Assembly (NCBI GenBank): GCA_036262035.1 | Contig: DATAJS010000010.1 | Span: forward strand, 372,001 to 436,000 | Length of the DNA stretch: 64,000 bases | Origin: Burkholderiales bacterium | Lineage (GTDB): Bacteria > Pseudomonadota > Gammaproteobacteria > Burkholderiales > SG8-41 | Reading direction: 5' to 3' | Shown here: piece after piece, positions 19,552-29,518 of the stretch | Position numbering within the stretch: the stretch's first letter is position 1 | Layout: every line of letters begins with the position of its first letter | Position numbers and translations under genes: made by a program | Notes under the pieces: generated by a model | What the model saw: only the letters and a program-made list of their open reading frames with translations | What the model was told of the DNA's origin: nothing | Database searches by the model: none

Positions 19552-20289
19552 ATGCGAATCTTTCGCTTGCCGCGAAGGACCGCCGCGATCGCGTCGCGGC
19601 CCATGGCCGTCAGGCTTGCGGTGCCGTGGTACTGGCGCACGCTCTCCGTGCTGGCGGCCGCCGCGTTGGCGAGCGTGATCGCATGGGCGGTTTTCAACGC
19701 GTCGGTGCGCCGCGATGCCGACGCCATCGCCGAAGTGGAGCGGCTCAATGCCAAGGTCGAAGCGCAGGAGCGCGAGCTCGGCGAGCTGCGGCCCCGCCTC
19801 GCCCAGGCCGAGCGCCAGACCCAGATCGACAGCGCCGCCGCGGGGGACCTCGCCAAGCAGGTCAAGGCGCTCGCGTTCGAGAATGCCGCGCTCAAGGAAG
19901 ACCTCGCATTTTTCCAGTCGCTGAACGCCACACCCGGCGTCGTCGAGGGCACGCTCAGCGTGAACCGCTTCCGCGTCCGCCCCGAGGTCGTCGCCGGCGA
20001 ATACCGCTACCAGATGCTGCTGGTGCAGGGCGGGCAGCGTCCGCGCGAGTTCCAGGGCAGCCTCCAGTTCGTCCTCGACGTGCAGCAGGACGGCCGCAAG
20101 GTGGTGCTCACGCTGCCGCCCGAGCCGGGTGACGCCGGGCGCGAATACCAGCTCAGCTTCAAGTTCTTCCAGCGCGTCGAGGGCACTTTCAAGCTCGCGC
20201 CGGGCAGCGTCCTCAAGGGCATGCAGGTGCGGGTCTTTGAAAACGGCACCCGCGCGCCTAAACTTACGCAGACATTGAACGTTTCCTGA
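19552..20289 (+). CDS. DUF6776-type single-pass membrane protein with coiled coil
   Basis: A 245-residue protein. One transmembrane helix lies at residues ~27-47 (WRTLSVLAAAALASVIAWAV). A coiled coil follows at ~55-115 (EVERLNAKVEAQERELGELR and downstream heptads), then a beta-rich C-terminal domain. It is a conserved neighbour of argC and the bactofilin gene in betaproteobacteria, which suggests an envelope or morphogenesis role together with the bactofilin; that is inference. The ATG at 19552 is 6 bases after argC. Confidence 0.75.
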   Translation: MRIFRLPRRTAAIASRPMAVRLAVPWYWRTLSVLAAAALASVIAWAVFNASVRRDADAIAEVERLNAKVEAQERELGELRPRLAQAERQTQIDSAAAGDLAKQVKALAFENAALKEDLAFFQSLNATPGVVEGTLSVNRFRVRPEVVAGEYRYQMLLVQGGQRPREFQGSLQFVLDVQQDGRKVVLTLPPEPGDAGREYQLSFKFFQRVEGTFKLAPGSVLKGMQVRVFENGTRAPKLTQTLNVS

Positions 20290-20299
20290 CGGGGGTGTC

Positions 20300-20719
20300 A
20301 TGTTCGGAGGCAATGGCGGCAAGCCCGCCAGCAAGCCGCAGAGCCGCATCGACTGCCTGATCGGCGCGGGCACCAGCATCGAGGGCAATGTGACCTTCAC
20401 CGGCGGCCTGCGGGTCGACGGCCAGGTCAAGGGCAACATCATCGCCGAGGAGGGTAAGCCCGGCACGCTGGTGATCTCCGAGCAGGCGAGGGTTGAAGGC
20501 GAGATCCGCGTCCCCCATATCGTCATCAACGGCGCGGTCGTCGGTCCTGTGCAGTCCACGGAGTACGTTGAACTGCAGGCCAAGGCCAATGTCACAGGGG
20601 ATGTCCGTTACAACACCCTGGAAATGCAGCTCGGTGCGGTCGTCGAAGGCCGCCTCGTCCACGAAGCTGCGGGGAAATCCGACAAAGTCGTGCAGCTCAA
20701 GCCCGCGTCGGCGGATTGA
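20300..20719 (+). CDS. Bactofilin (polymer-forming cytoskeletal protein)
   Basis: A 139-residue protein made mainly of the bactofilin beta-helix. Repeating turns are seen in [40 protein letters not shown] and [19 protein letters not shown]. Short disordered tails flank the domain. Bactofilins self-assemble without nucleotide and act in cell shape, stalk or cell-wall positioning. An M23 endopeptidase gene lies close by at 21194, a frequent functional companion of bactofilins. Confidence 0.9.
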   Translation: MFGGNGGKPASKPQSRIDCLIGAGTSIEGNVTFTGGLRVDGQVKGNIIAEEGKPGTLVISEQARVEGEIRVPHIVINGAVVGPVQSTEYVELQAKANVTGDVRYNTLEMQLGAVVEGRLVHEAAGKSDKVVQLKPASAD

Positions 20720-20739
20720 AGCTTTTTGGAGCCATGAGA

Positions 20740-21093
20740 ATGAACGCAGTCACCGAACAGATGCCGGATCCGCTGGTCTTCACCGACAGCGCGGCGAACA
20801 AAGTGAAGCAGCTCATCGAAGAGGAGGGCAACCCCGACCTCAAGCTGCGTGTTTTCGTGACCGGCGGCGGCTGCTCGGGCTTCCAGTACGGCTTCACGTT
20901 CGACGAAGCCACCAACGACGACGACACGACGCTGCAGAAAGCCGGCGTGACGCTGCTCATCGATCCGATGAGCCTGCAGTACCTGATGGGCGCGGAGATC
21001 GACTACCAGGAAGGCATCGAAGGCGCGCAGTTCGTGATCAAGAATCCCAACGCCACCTCGACCTGCGGCTGCGGATCGTCGTTCTCGGCGTAG
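20740..21093 (+). CDS. erpA: Iron-sulfur cluster insertion protein ErpA (A-type carrier)
   Basis: A 117-residue A-type Fe-S carrier. The three conserved cysteines appear in [11 protein letters not shown] and CGCGSSFS. The family delivers clusters to targets such as isoprenoid-synthesis enzymes. Two ATGs are possible; the one at 20740 (MNAVTEQ) lies 8 bases after GGAG, while the one at 20734 is too close, so 20740 is preferred. Confidence 0.94.
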   Translation: MNAVTEQMPDPLVFTDSAANKVKQLIEEEGNPDLKLRVFVTGGGCSGFQYGFTFDEATNDDDTTLQKAGVTLLIDPMSLQYLMGAEIDYQEGIEGAQFVIKNPNATSTCGCGSSFSA

Positions 21094-21096
21094 TTT

Positions 21097-21120
21097 GTAG
21101 CGCAGGCGCCCTCGCCTGCA
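21097..21120. repeat. GTAGCGCAGGCGCC repeat, single hairpin copy
   Basis: Inverted arms GCAGGCG and CGCCTGC form a hairpin just after the erpA stop. Fuller, doubled copies of the same element lie at 24982 and 33986. Confidence 0.8.
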
Positions 21121-21128
21121 GCCCAAAG

Positions 21129-21155
21129 AAAAAGGGAGCCGAGGCTCCCTTTTTT
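21129..21155. terminator. Bidirectional intrinsic terminator between erpA and the M23 peptidase gene
   Basis: AAAAAGGGAGC/GCTCCCTTTTT folds into an 11-bp stem with a CGAG loop and has T-runs on both strands. It serves the convergent erpA and peptidase genes. Confidence 0.92.
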
Positions 21156-21193
21156 GTTACCTGGCACGTGAGCCAGCGCTCACATTCTGATCC

Positions 21194-22507
21194 TCAGTCC
21201 AGCCGCGCCAGGTTCGTGTTGCGCAGCAGGCCGAGGCGCATCGCGAGCGGCTTGGCGATGGCGTCGAACGCCGCGCGACGGTCCGGGGTGATGGGCGGTG
21301 CGTCGGGCATCGCCACGGTCAGCGGATTCATGTGGACGTCGTTGATGCGGAATTCATAGTGCAGGTGCGGACCGGTCGCGAGGCCGGTCGATCCCACATA
21401 GCCGATGATCTCGCCCTGCGAAACCTTGACGCCGGTGCGGATGCCGTGGCCGAAGCGCGACAGGTGGCCGTAGAGCGTCGTGTACTTCTGCTGATGGCGC
21501 AGGATGACCACGTTGCCGTAGCCGCCCTTCACGCCCGCGAAATCGACCACGCCGTCGGCAGTCGCCTTCACGCCGGTGCCGGTGGCCGCACCGTAATCAA
21601 CGCCTTGGTGGGCGCGCCAGCGCTGCAGGATCGGATGGAAGCGGCCGGTCGTGAATCCGGACGTGACGCGGGAGAATTCGAGGGGGGAACGCAGGAAGCC
21701 TTTCTTGATGTTCTTGCCTTCAGGCGTGTAGTAAGCGCCCTGGCCGTCGCCCTGCTGGAACCACACCGCCTGATACGACTTGCCCGCGTTGATGAACTCG
21801 GCCGCCAGTACCTTGCCGGATTTCACCGGCTCGCCGGCGTCGTAGAACATCTCGTACACCACGGTGAATTTGTCGCCGCGGCGCAGATCCCTGTGAAAGT
21901 CGATGTCGGTGGAGAAGATGTCGGCGATCTGATCGGCGACACCGTCGGTGAGTCGTGCCGCGTCGGTGGCGGCATACAGCGAGCTTCTGATCTCGCCCGA
22001 CTTCATCATCGTGCGGCGCTCGAGCGGTGCAGCCTGCTCGGTCACGCGGAAGGTATCGCCGTCGGCTTTGACGACGATCAACTGTCCGATGTTGGCGTAG
22101 CGCAGATCGATGAGACGGCCGTCTTCGGTCGTGCGGGCACGAACGATGCGACCGGGAATGAGGCCGCGCAGCGCGCGCGCTTCCACACTGCCGCGCAGGA
22201 AACGCAGAGCCGATTGATCTTCGATGCGCAGGCGCGCAGCGATGCTGGCGATCGTGTCGCCGCGCTGCACGCGCTCTTCACGCGTATACGCTTCGTCGGA
22301 GCTGTCCGCGGCCGGTGCGACCGGCAGCGCGACCTGCTCGACGACGTTCTGCACCGTCACTTTTTCGGTGACCGTGTCGGGAGCGATACCGAAAGCCGCG
22401 ACGACGCCAACAAAAGGCAATATTGCCGCCAGCACGGCACGACGAACGGCCGTGCTGCGGACAAGGCGCAGCAGCTTTTCAGGTACAATGGGATTCGCTT
22501 GATCCAT
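21194..22507 (-). CDS. M23 family metallopeptidase (MepM-like murein endopeptidase)
   Basis: A 437-residue envelope protein. One N-terminal membrane helix ([19 protein letters not shown]) precedes a LysM/OapA-like region with [18 protein letters not shown] Csd3-type middle domain follows, then a lytic M23 domain with zinc ligands visible in [25 protein letters not shown] and [10 protein letters not shown]. The family cuts D,D-crosslinks in peptidoglycan. It is close to, and convergent with, the bactofilin-erpA unit, which may reflect shared work in morphogenesis. Confidence 0.92.
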   Translation of the reverse strand: MDQANPIVPEKLLRLVRSTAVRRAVLAAILPFVGVVAAFGIAPDTVTEKVTVQNVVEQVALPVAPAADSSDEAYTREERVQRGDTIASIAARLRIEDQSALRFLRGSVEARALRGLIPGRIVRARTTEDGRLIDLRYANIGQLIVVKADGDTFRVTEQAAPLERRTMMKSGEIRSSLYAATDAARLTDGVADQIADIFSTDIDFHRDLRRGDKFTVVYEMFYDAGEPVKSGKVLAAEFINAGKSYQAVWFQQGDGQGAYYTPEGKNIKKGFLRSPLEFSRVTSGFTTGRFHPILQRWRAHQGVDYGAATGTGVKATADGVVDFAGVKGGYGNVVILRHQQKYTTLYGHLSRFGHGIRTGVKVSQGEIIGYVGSTGLATGPHLHYEFRINDVHMNPLTVAMPDAPPITPDRRAAFDAIAKPLAMRLGLLRNTNLARLD

Positions 22508-22636
22508 GATTTTCCTGCGTATTCTGCGTTCTCAGGACAACAGCGCCGGAAGCTTAGCAGATGTACTGTCGCCGGCAAACAACAATATAGGCCGGAAAGC
22601 CTGCCTATTCCAGATCGCGCATCCGAGCTCCATATA

Positions 22637-23836
22637 ATGCAAATCGAGGCACAACTACCGGTTCTTAAACGCGGCGCCGAAGAGCTCCTGATCGAAGCCG
22701 AGCTGATCGAACGCCTGAAGACCGGCGTGCCGCTGCGCGTGAAAGCCGGGTTCGACCCCACGGCCCCCGACCTCCATCTCGGCCACACCGTGCTGCTGAA
22801 CAAGCTGCGGCAATTCCAGCAGCTCGGCCATCACGTGCTTTTCCTGATCGGCGACTTCACCGGCATGATCGGCGACCCGACCGGGAAGAACGCGACCCGG
22901 CCGCCGCTCTCGCGCGAGGCGATCGTCCGTAACGCGAGTACCTATAGCGACCAGGTTTTCAAAATCCTTGAGCGGGAAAAGACCGAGGTCGTGTTCAATT
23001 CCACGTGGATGGACAAACTGTCGGCGGCCGACATGATCCGGCTGGCCGCCACCCACACCGTCGCCCGCATGCTCGAGCGGGACGATTTCTCCAAGCGGTA
23101 TCGCGGCAATCAGCCGATCGCGATCCACGAGTTCCTCTACCCCCTGGTGCAGGGCTACGATTCGGTCGCGCTCAAAGCCGACGTCGAGCTCGGCGGCACC
23201 GACCAGAAGTTCAACCTGCTGATGGGCCGGGAGCTGCAGAAGCACTTCGGGCAGAAGCCCCAGGTCATCCTGACCATGCCGCTGCTGGAGGGGACCGACG
23301 GCGAGAAGAAGATGTCGAAGTCTCTCGGCAACTACATCGGGATCAACGAGCCGCCAAACGAGATCTTCGGCAAGCTCATGTCGATCGACGACGACCTCAT
23401 GTGGCGCTACATCGAGCTCTTGTCGTTCCAGCCGCTCGAGACCATCCGCGGATGGCGCACCGAGGTCCTCGAGCAGGGCCGAAATCCCCGCGACATCAAG
23501 GTGACGTTCGCGCAGGAGATCGTCGAGCGCTTGCACAGCCGCGCGGCCGCCGAGGCGGCTCTGGCCGATTTCGAAGCGCGCTTCAAGGGCGGCGGCATGC
23601 CGGACGAGATGCCCGAAGTGAGCGTCGAGGCCGGCGACGGCGCGGCGGCGATCGCGCACGTGCTCAAGACGGCGAAGCTCACCTCGAGCACGTCGGAAGC
23701 GCTGCGCATGATCGACCAGGGCGGGGTGAAGCTCAACGGCGAGAAAGTCACCGACCGGTCGCTCAAGCTGCCCAAAGGCGAGCAGGTCGTATTGCAGGTC
23801 GGAAAGCGTAAATTCGCGCGCATTACGATCGTGTGA
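22637..23836 (+). CDS. tyrS: Tyrosyl-tRNA synthetase
   Basis: A 399-residue class-I synthetase. The HIGH-type motif is HLGHT in [19 protein letters not shown], the tyrosine site is in [15 protein letters not shown], and KMSKS is exact in [15 protein letters not shown]-terminal S4-type RNA-binding domain covers [20 protein letters not shown]. The ATG at 22637 gives the expected N-terminus. The gene is divergent from the M23 peptidase gene, as is usual in betaproteobacteria. Confidence 0.95.
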   Translation: MQIEAQLPVLKRGAEELLIEAELIERLKTGVPLRVKAGFDPTAPDLHLGHTVLLNKLRQFQQLGHHVLFLIGDFTGMIGDPTGKNATRPPLSREAIVRNASTYSDQVFKILEREKTEVVFNSTWMDKLSAADMIRLAATHTVARMLERDDFSKRYRGNQPIAIHEFLYPLVQGYDSVALKADVELGGTDQKFNLLMGRELQKHFGQKPQVILTMPLLEGTDGEKKMSKSLGNYIGINEPPNEIFGKLMSIDDDLMWRYIELLSFQPLETIRGWRTEVLEQGRNPRDIKVTFAQEIVERLHSRAAAEAALADFEARFKGGGMPDEMPEVSVEAGDGAAAIAHVLKTAKLTSSTSEALRMIDQGGVKLNGEKVTDRSLKLPKGEQVVLQVGKRKFARITIV

Positions 23837-23962
23837 AAGGTCCACGCCGCTGCTTCGGCGCAGCTGCGCCGCGCAAAGGCGTGCTTAAGCGCCTGGCGGC
23901 GCTACATACTATCGGCCGCCGATGGCGGATAATCCATCTCTGTCACGTACCAAGGAACCGCC

Positions 23963-24985
23963 ATGCGCCGCGTCACCCTCACCCAATACCTGATCGAGCA
24001 GCAGCGCGCCTACGGCACGGTCTCGCCGGAGCTGCGGCTGCTGATCGAAGTCGTGGCGCGCGCGTGCAAGGCGATCAGCCACGCCGTCAGCAAAGGCCCG
24101 CTCGCCGGCATCGGCGACAGCATGGGCTTGCAGAACGTGCAGGGCGAAGCGCAGAAGAAGCTCGACATCATCGCCAACGAAGTGCTGATGGAAGCGAACG
24201 AGTGGGGCGGCCAGCTCGCGGCGATGGCGTCCGAAGAGATGGCCGAGCCCTACCAGATTCCCAACCGCTATCCCAAGGGCGAGTTCCTGCTGCTCTACGA
24301 TCCCCTCGACGGCTCGTCCAACCTCGACGTCAACATCTCGGTCGGGACGATCTTCTCGGTGCTGAAGTGTCCCAGCAACTGCGCCCAGGCCGACGTGAAG
24401 TCGTTTCTCCAGCCCGGCACGCAGCAGGTCGCCGCGGGCTTCGCGGTCTACGGCGCGGCGACGGTGCTCGTGCTCACCGTCGGCAACGGCGTCGTCGGCT
24501 TCACCCTGGACAAGGAGCTCGGCTCGTTCGTGCTTACGGACGAACGCATCGTCATCCCGGAGGAGACGGCGGAGTTCGCGATCAACGCCTCGAACATGAA
24601 GAACTGGCACCCGCCGGTGAAGAAGTACATCGACGAGTGCCTCGCCGGCAAGAACGGTCCGCGCGGCAAGGACTTCAACATGCGCTGGGTGGCTTCGATG
24701 GTGGCGGACGTCTATCGCATCCTGTGCCGCGGCGGGATCTTCATGTATCCGACCGACGCCAAGCACAAGGAAGGGCGGTTGCGCCTCATGTACGAAGCCA
24801 ACCCGATGTCGTTCATCGTGGAACAGGCGGGCGGCGCCGCGACCACCGGCTACCAGCGCATCCTCGAGGTCCAGCCTACCGCGCTGCACCAGCGCATCGG
24901 CGTCGTGCTCGGCTCCAGGGCCGAGGTCGATACCGTCACGCGCTATCACCTCGAGGCGCAGGAAAAGCAGAAGCAGCCCGCGTAG
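23963..24985 (+). CDS. fbp: Fructose-1,6-bisphosphatase class 1
   Basis: A 340-residue gluconeogenic or Calvin-cycle phosphatase. The metal and substrate site is [20 protein letters not shown], with [20 protein letters not shown] and [13 protein letters not shown] downstream. An AAGGAACC ribosome site precedes the ATG. Its TAG stop lies inside the left arm of a GTAGCGCAGG repeat, so the repeat fixes the gene's 3' end. Confidence 0.96.
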   Translation: MRRVTLTQYLIEQQRAYGTVSPELRLLIEVVARACKAISHAVSKGPLAGIGDSMGLQNVQGEAQKKLDIIANEVLMEANEWGGQLAAMASEEMAEPYQIPNRYPKGEFLLLYDPLDGSSNLDVNISVGTIFSVLKCPSNCAQADVKSFLQPGTQQVAAGFAVYGAATVLVLTVGNGVVGFTLDKELGSFVLTDERIVIPEETAEFAINASNMKNWHPPVKKYIDECLAGKNGPRGKDFNMRWVASMVADVYRILCRGGIFMYPTDAKHKEGRLRLMYEANPMSFIVEQAGGAATTGYQRILEVQPTALHQRIGVVLGSRAEVDTVTRYHLEAQEKQKQPA

Positions 24986-25050
24986 CGCAGGCGCCTCGCC
25001 TGCAAAACGAACACCGCGGCGTCTGTTGCAGGCGAGGGCGCCTGCGCTAC
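24982..25050. repeat. GTAGCGCAGGCGCC inverted repeat pair between fbp and the HTH gene
   Basis: Two near-identical arms in opposite orientation (GTAGCGCAGGCGCCTCGCC... and ...GGCGAGGGCGCCTGCGCTAC) enclose about 20 bases. The outer TAG of each arm is the stop codon of the flanking convergent gene, fbp on the left and the HTH regulator on the right. It could fold into a long terminator-like hairpin. Confidence 0.9.
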
Positions 25051-25814
25051 GGCGACACCTTCAGCGCGCGGTTCGGCGGCGGCCCGCGTCTCAACTCCGC
25101 GAACGCCTGGAGCTGCCAGTGGCGCACCGCCACCAGCAGCGTCATCGGCGAGCGCTCGCCCAGCGGCAGGCGCGAATCGTCGTTGTGCAGGTCGGAGAAC
25201 TCGCGCGTGATGCGCTTCAGGCGGTTGACCATCTCGGCGCTGGACGTCGTCGACAGCATCCCGTTCACGACCAGCATGAACTCGTCCGGCCGGTTGAAGC
25301 GCGACCGGAAGAACTCGTTGTGGGCCTGATCGTTGAAGAACCTCTGGATCGGCCCGTCCGGCAGCCACGAGAACGTCCGTGACACCAGGAGCTTGATGCG
25401 GTTGCCGGGGAGGAGCTCGATGAACTTGAGCTTGTCGAGCCGCGTCAGGAGCTGCACGCATTCGGCGGTGGTGATGTCGTAGGTCTCGACGATCTGGTCG
25501 AAGGTGACGTAGTTGAGCGCGCACACCGCGACCAGGAAGAGCTTGCGGTCGGACACGATCTCCCGCTCCTGCTCGTAGGTGAGGTGGGAGATCAGGGTCT
25601 CGTCGCGCACCACCGCGCGGGCGAGCTCGGCGAACTCGATCTGGGCGCCTTTGCAGATCTCGTCGAGACGCTTCAGGGTGAAGTCGCGGCGCGAGAACAT
25701 GCGCTTCACGCTCGCCTCCGACAGCTTGAGCTGCCGCGCGAGATCGGCGTAGGTGACGCCGCGGGTCCTGAGCTCGCGCTTCAACACTTCGACCAGGGCC
25801 GCCGTGTGCGCCAT
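25047..25814 (-). CDS. XRE-type helix-turn-helix regulator
   Basis: A 255-residue protein. An N-terminal HTH is seen in GVTYADLARQLKLSEASVKR at residues ~20-45, followed by MFSRRDFTLKRLDEICK, as in lambda-repressor-like domains. The C-terminal ~180 residues are helical and not recognised; they contain a second winged-helix-like stretch (VTFDQIVETYDITTAECVQL). The ATG at 25814 is preferred over an upstream one because GGGGGA precedes it. The regulatory target is unknown. Confidence 0.8.
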   Translation of the reverse strand: MAHTAALVEVLKRELRTRGVTYADLARQLKLSEASVKRMFSRRDFTLKRLDEICKGAQIEFAELARAVVRDETLISHLTYEQEREIVSDRKLFLVAVCALNYVTFDQIVETYDITTAECVQLLTRLDKLKFIELLPGNRIKLLVSRTFSWLPDGPIQRFFNDQAHNEFFRSRFNRPDEFMLVVNGMLSTTSSAEMVNRLKRITREFSDLHNDDSRLPLGERSPMTLLVAVRHWQLQAFAELRRGPPPNRALKVSP

Positions 25815-26039
25815 CGATCCCCCTCGCGAGTCGTCGCGGTTCTTCGGGCGCATAACCGCAGGATGCGGCTTCGCACCATTCCGCGTCAGTAGCGCTTAAT
25901 GATACCGCCGGGAATGCAGTCGGCAACCTTGCGGAAAACGCTCGCATCGTGCGTCCTGCGCGCTCATGATCGCTCCATCCCGAGTGCCTGCAAGCCGCTG
26001 AGTCTCTTCCTGCTTCGCCCGCTGCCAAGGAGGTCGACC

Positions 26040-26867
26040 ATGGAAACGAATACGCCGCTTCGCACACCGAGCTCCACCCACCGCCCGATACAGATCGTCC
26101 TCGTGCGCGCCAACGGACCGCTCTTCTACAGCGTCGCCGCGGCGTCGCTGCTCGAAGCGATCGCGCCGCTGTATGCGCGCCGCCTCGTCTATCTCGCTCG
26201 CGATGACGACGCGCTCACGCGCTGGATCGCGGACGAATGGCTGCCGAAGAAAGCCGAGCGCGCCAGGGTGCTGCAGGACTATGTGCAACGCACGTGGCCG
26301 GAGCTCGACTGGTACTGCGCGCACGACCAGTATTGCGCCCAGGCGGCCGCCGACGGCGGGCTCGGCCCCCAGCGCGCGACGCTCGCGCACGAGCTCCTTG
26401 CCCGCTGCGTGGCGGCGGCACAGAGCGGCGTCATCTATCGCTGTCTCGCGCGCTGGGCGGACGACCCCTGCTTGCGCGCGCTGGCGGCGGAGATCGCACA
26501 GGACGAGGCCGACTGCTTCGCCTATTTCCGCGCCGCGTACGAGCGCGTCGCGCGTGCCCAGCGCTTCGGTATCGCGAAGGCATGGCGCACCGCAAGGGCC
26601 TGTGTGCGCACCGCGCGCGATACGCACCTGCCGCTCGTGTTCCGCGCGCTCAACGCGCAGTGCGGTCCGCAGGTGCCGTTCCCGGTGCTGCGCTACAGCG
26701 AGTTCCTGCGGCGCATGCGCCCGGTGATCGCGCGCTACGCCTATCCGGGCTCGCCCGAGCGCCTGCTGTTCCGGCCGTGGCTCGGCCGGCCGCGGGTCCC
26801 CAAGGTGTACGAGAAACAGCACCGCCACCCGGACTGGTTCAAGCCGCTGTTCAACTCGCCTGCGTGA
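26040..26867 (+). CDS. Uncharacterised helical protein, possibly ferritin-like
   Basis: A 275-residue soluble protein rich in Ala and Arg. A central helical part carries Glu/Asp/His patterns reminiscent of a ferritin-like di-iron bundle (LRALAAEIAQDEADCFAYFR; LAHELLARCVAAAQSGVIYR). The C-terminal ~60 residues are Pro/Arg-rich. I cannot assign a family with certainty. A strong AAGGAGGT ribosome site lies 6 bases before the ATG at 26040. It stands alone between two reverse-strand genes. Confidence 0.6.
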   Translation: METNTPLRTPSSTHRPIQIVLVRANGPLFYSVAAASLLEAIAPLYARRLVYLARDDDALTRWIADEWLPKKAERARVLQDYVQRTWPELDWYCAHDQYCAQAAADGGLGPQRATLAHELLARCVAAAQSGVIYRCLARWADDPCLRALAAEIAQDEADCFAYFRAAYERVARAQRFGIAKAWRTARACVRTARDTHLPLVFRALNAQCGPQVPFPVLRYSEFLRRMRPVIARYAYPGSPERLLFRPWLGRPRVPKVYEKQHRHPDWFKPLFNSPA

Positions 26868-26900
26868 GAATACGTCGAGCGGAACGCCTACCCGCCTTGC

Positions 26901-27899
26901 TCAAGCAGCAGGCTTGAGCGCCGCGGCGATCGCTGCCGCGAGCCGCGTCAGCGTGAGCGGCGCGCTGCCTTCGGCCTTGTTGTTGGCGATGACGTAAGCC
27001 GGCTCACCCGCACGCAGCGCCGCCGCGACCAGCCTCGCGATCGATTCGCGCGTCGTGACGTCCGGGTCGACCAGCCGATCGAAAGGCGCATAGCGCGCCC
27101 TGGCGGCCTCGTATTCCTCGCGCGGATTCAGATTCCAGCGAACCACGAGCGGCGCCGGCCCGGCGCCCGCCATCGCGGCCGCCTGTACCGCCACCGCGGG
27201 CAGCCGGGGATGAACCGCGACGCAGTAATGCGCGCCGGCTTCCCGCAATGCCGCGAAGAAGCGCCGCGTGAGGAGCGCGGCGTCGCGCACTTCCACCGCA
27301 TAGAAGGGTCCCTGCGGCAGCGCGGTGAGGAACGCGTGCAGCCGATCGACGAAACGCGCGGGATCGCGCATCTGCGCACGTCCGAGAGGAGGGAACTGAA
27401 AGAGCAGCGGTCCCGCTTTGTCGCCGAGGCCTTCCGTGGCGGGCGTCACGAGCTGCGCGATCGCAGCCGACGCATCGAGGAACGTGGGGTTCCCCTGCGG
27501 CTTGCCGTCGCGGTCGCGCAGCCAGCTCTGCGTGACCGCGGCAGGCGCTTTCACGACGAAGCGGAAAGCCGCCGGCACCTGCTCGGCATAGGCCGTGTAC
27601 TGGACGTGCTCCAGGGGCGCGTAGAACGCGCGGTCGACGCAGACCGTCGAGAAGAGCGGGTGCCGGGCGTACGCGGCAAGGCCGTGCCGCGACAACGTCG
27701 TCTCGTCGGCGGCCCGGTCCCAGACGAGCCCGCGCCAGCCCGGGAAGAACCACGACGAGGTGCCGAGATGGAGCTTAGTCGGGAGCGCGCTCGCGAGCTC
27801 GAGCGCTTCGCTGCCGACGGCCGCCGGTCCCACCGGCACTGTCTCGGGCGCGTCGCTTGCGGCCTTCTCGTTCGAAAAGAGCGGAAGCTGGCGCGCCAT
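26901..27899 (-). CDS. DUF72 family protein
   Basis: A 332-residue protein of the DUF72 TIM-barrel-like family. Family marks are KLHLGTSSWFFPGWRGLVW near residue 42, YAEQVPAAFRFVVKAPAAVT, LLFQFPP, and the C-terminal AYVIANNKAEGSAPLTL. The biochemical function of the family is not established. It is the last gene of a reverse-strand run starting at 29518. Confidence 0.87.
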   Translation of the reverse strand: MARQLPLFSNEKAASDAPETVPVGPAAVGSEALELASALPTKLHLGTSSWFFPGWRGLVWDRAADETTLSRHGLAAYARHPLFSTVCVDRAFYAPLEHVQYTAYAEQVPAAFRFVVKAPAAVTQSWLRDRDGKPQGNPTFLDASAAIAQLVTPATEGLGDKAGPLLFQFPPLGRAQMRDPARFVDRLHAFLTALPQGPFYAVEVRDAALLTRRFFAALREAGAHYCVAVHPRLPAVAVQAAAMAGAGPAPLVVRWNLNPREEYEAARARYAPFDRLVDPDVTTRESIARLVAAALRAGEPAYVIANNKAEGSAPLTLTRLAAAIAAALKPAA

Positions 27900-27911
27900 G
27901 AGACGGAGCCT

Positions 27912-28871
27912 TTACCAGCTTCCCGAGCTGCCGCCGCCGCCGGAGCTGCCTCCGCCGCCGGAGAAGCCGCCCGACGAAGAGCTCGAGCTCCACGATGAGC
28001 CGGAGCTCCACGACGAGCTTCCGCTGCTGCCGCCGATCACGAAGCCCCCGACGTTCGCCCGGCCTTTGCTGCGCAGGTCCTTGCGTGCGCGCTCGTACCA
28101 CGCGCTGCGCGAGACCAGAAGCTTGGCGACCGGAAAGCCCACGAGGTACACGCCGAGCAGGGTCAGCGCGCCGTTCACGCCGAGGATGACCATCGGAAAC
28201 ATCGCCCAGAAGGGGATGAGGAACAGGTACAGGAACCAGCCCATGCCCGGCGTGAGCACGCCGATGACGGTGAAGAGACCGATGATTCCGAAGATGAAAG
28301 CGCCGAAGAGTATCTTCTCGCCGAGCGACAGATCGGGCCCCTGGAAGCCGGAGCCTGACTGCGCCGGCGCCGCGTCGGCGTTCGACTCCGCGACCGCCTC
28401 GCCCTCGCCCCGCAGCTGCATGAGGATCGCCGTGACGCCTTCCTCGACGCCTTTGTCGAACGCGCCTGCCTTGAACTGCGGTGCGATGACGTTGCGGATG
28501 ATGCGGCTCGCGGCGACATCGGTGAGGCGGCCTTCGAGCCCGTAGCCGACCTCGATGCGCATCTTGCGCTCGCGCGGAACGATGACGAGCAGCACGCCAT
28601 TGTCCTTGGACTTCTGTCCCAGCTTCCACGCCTGGAACACCTCCACCGCGTACTCTTCGATGCTGCGCCCTTCGAGGCCGGGAACGGTCAGCACGACGAC
28701 CTGATCGGTCGTCCGCGTCTCGTGCGCCTTGAGAAGGCCGCTGACGCGATCGACCGCGGCGGGGGACAGCATCTCGGCGTTGTCGACGACGCGGCCGCTC
28801 AGGAACGGCACGTCGGCCGCGAGCGCGGTGTAAGCAAGCAGTAAGCATAGGATCCCGGCGAGCGCTCTCAT
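27912..28871 (-). CDS. TPM-domain (YgcG-type) secreted/membrane protein with Gly/Ser tail
   Basis: A 319-residue protein. Its signal peptide (MRALAGILCLLLAYTALAAD) precedes a TPM domain at residues ~25-145, with RVVDNAEMLS and DNGVLLVIVPRERKMRIEVG. Hydrophobic segments lie near residues 190-240, and a long Ser/Gly/Trp-rich tail ends in SSGSW. TPM proteins are linked to membrane or photosystem repair, mostly of unknown role in heterotrophs. The ATG overlaps the upstream TPM-like gene's stop by 4 bases. No lemA gene, the usual partner, is next to it. Confidence 0.85.
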   Translation of the reverse strand: MRALAGILCLLLAYTALAADVPFLSGRVVDNAEMLSPAAVDRVSGLLKAHETRTTDQVVVLTVPGLEGRSIEEYAVEVFQAWKLGQKSKDNGVLLVIVPRERKMRIEVGYGLEGRLTDVAASRIIRNVIAPQFKAGAFDKGVEEGVTAILMQLRGEGEAVAESNADAAPAQSGSGFQGPDLSLGEKILFGAFIFGIIGLFTVIGVLTPGMGWFLYLFLIPFWAMFPMVILGVNGALTLLGVYLVGFPVAKLLVSRSAWYERARKDLRSKGRANVGGFVIGGSSGSSSWSSGSSWSSSSSSGGFSGGGGSSGGGGSSGSW

Positions 28872-29518
28872 GCGCTCCTCCCGACCAGCATCTCGTCGTC
28901 CAGCGCGTTCTCGCGAGGCTCCGGAACCATGCCGTGCGTCGACAGCAGCGCCTCGACGCGGGCGAACGCGAGGTCGAAAGCGCCCGCCATGTCGCCGCGC
29001 CGCATGAGCGCGCCGGCCTCGCTCCCGATCGCGCCGAGCGCCGCGGGCGGCGCGTACTGCGCGAGCCCCGAATCGGCGAGCACCACCGCCATACCTTCGA
29101 AACGGCACATGACCACGAGCACCGCGCGGCGGGTGCGCGTGCGAAAGAGCTCCCGCTCGAGGAACATCGACTCCGCGTATTGCAGCGACTCCCCGCGCGC
29201 GCGCACCCGGTCGAGGAAGAGTCGCCCGAACGCGGGGACGAGCGCAGCGAGCGCGGCGAGCACCGCACCGCTCCCGAGGATCAACATCGCGTCGAGCGCG
29301 GGGGTGCCGACGTCACTCCAGATGCGTATGACGGTCGGGTGCAACGCAGCGGCGAGCGCCGCGATGGATGCGCCGAGCGCGAACGCTTTCCAGGGGATTT
29401 CGGGATACGCGTCGGCCCTCAGCGTCACTGCGGCCACCGCCTCCACGCCGGTAGCTTTTTCGAAGCGCGCGACTAGCTGGTTGATTTGTAGTCGCTCTTT
29501 CTCCGAGACAGGCGCCAT
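28868..29518 (-). CDS. TPM-domain-like membrane protein
   Basis: A 216-residue protein with two central transmembrane helices (residues ~48-62 and ~78-98). The C-terminal half holds FRTRTRRAVLVVMCRFEGMA, AVVLADSGLAQY and a helical end. It resembles the short TPM proteins that often accompany YgcG. It overlaps the following TPM gene by 4 bases, so the two are coupled and probably act together at the membrane. Confidence 0.75.
   Translation of the reverse strand: MAPVSEKERLQINQLVARFEKATGVEAVAAVTLRADAYPEIPWKAFALGASIAALAAALHPTVIRIWSDVGTPALDAMLILGSGAVLAALAALVPAFGRLFLDRVRARGESLQYAESMFLERELFRTRTRRAVLVVMCRFEGMAVVLADSGLAQYAPPAALGAIGSEAGALMRRGDMAGAFDLAFARVEALLSTHGMVPEPRENALDDEMLVGRSA

Noticed and set aside
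21332-22636. An 834-residue extended TyrS
   Set aside because: The N-terminal 435 residues are the antisense shadow of the M23 peptidase gene; normal TyrS begins at 22637.
22633-22638. TATAAT box overlapping the tyrS start codon
   Set aside because: No matching -35 hexamer lies 16-18 bases upstream, and transcription from it would begin inside the conserved N-terminus of TyrS; probably coincidence.
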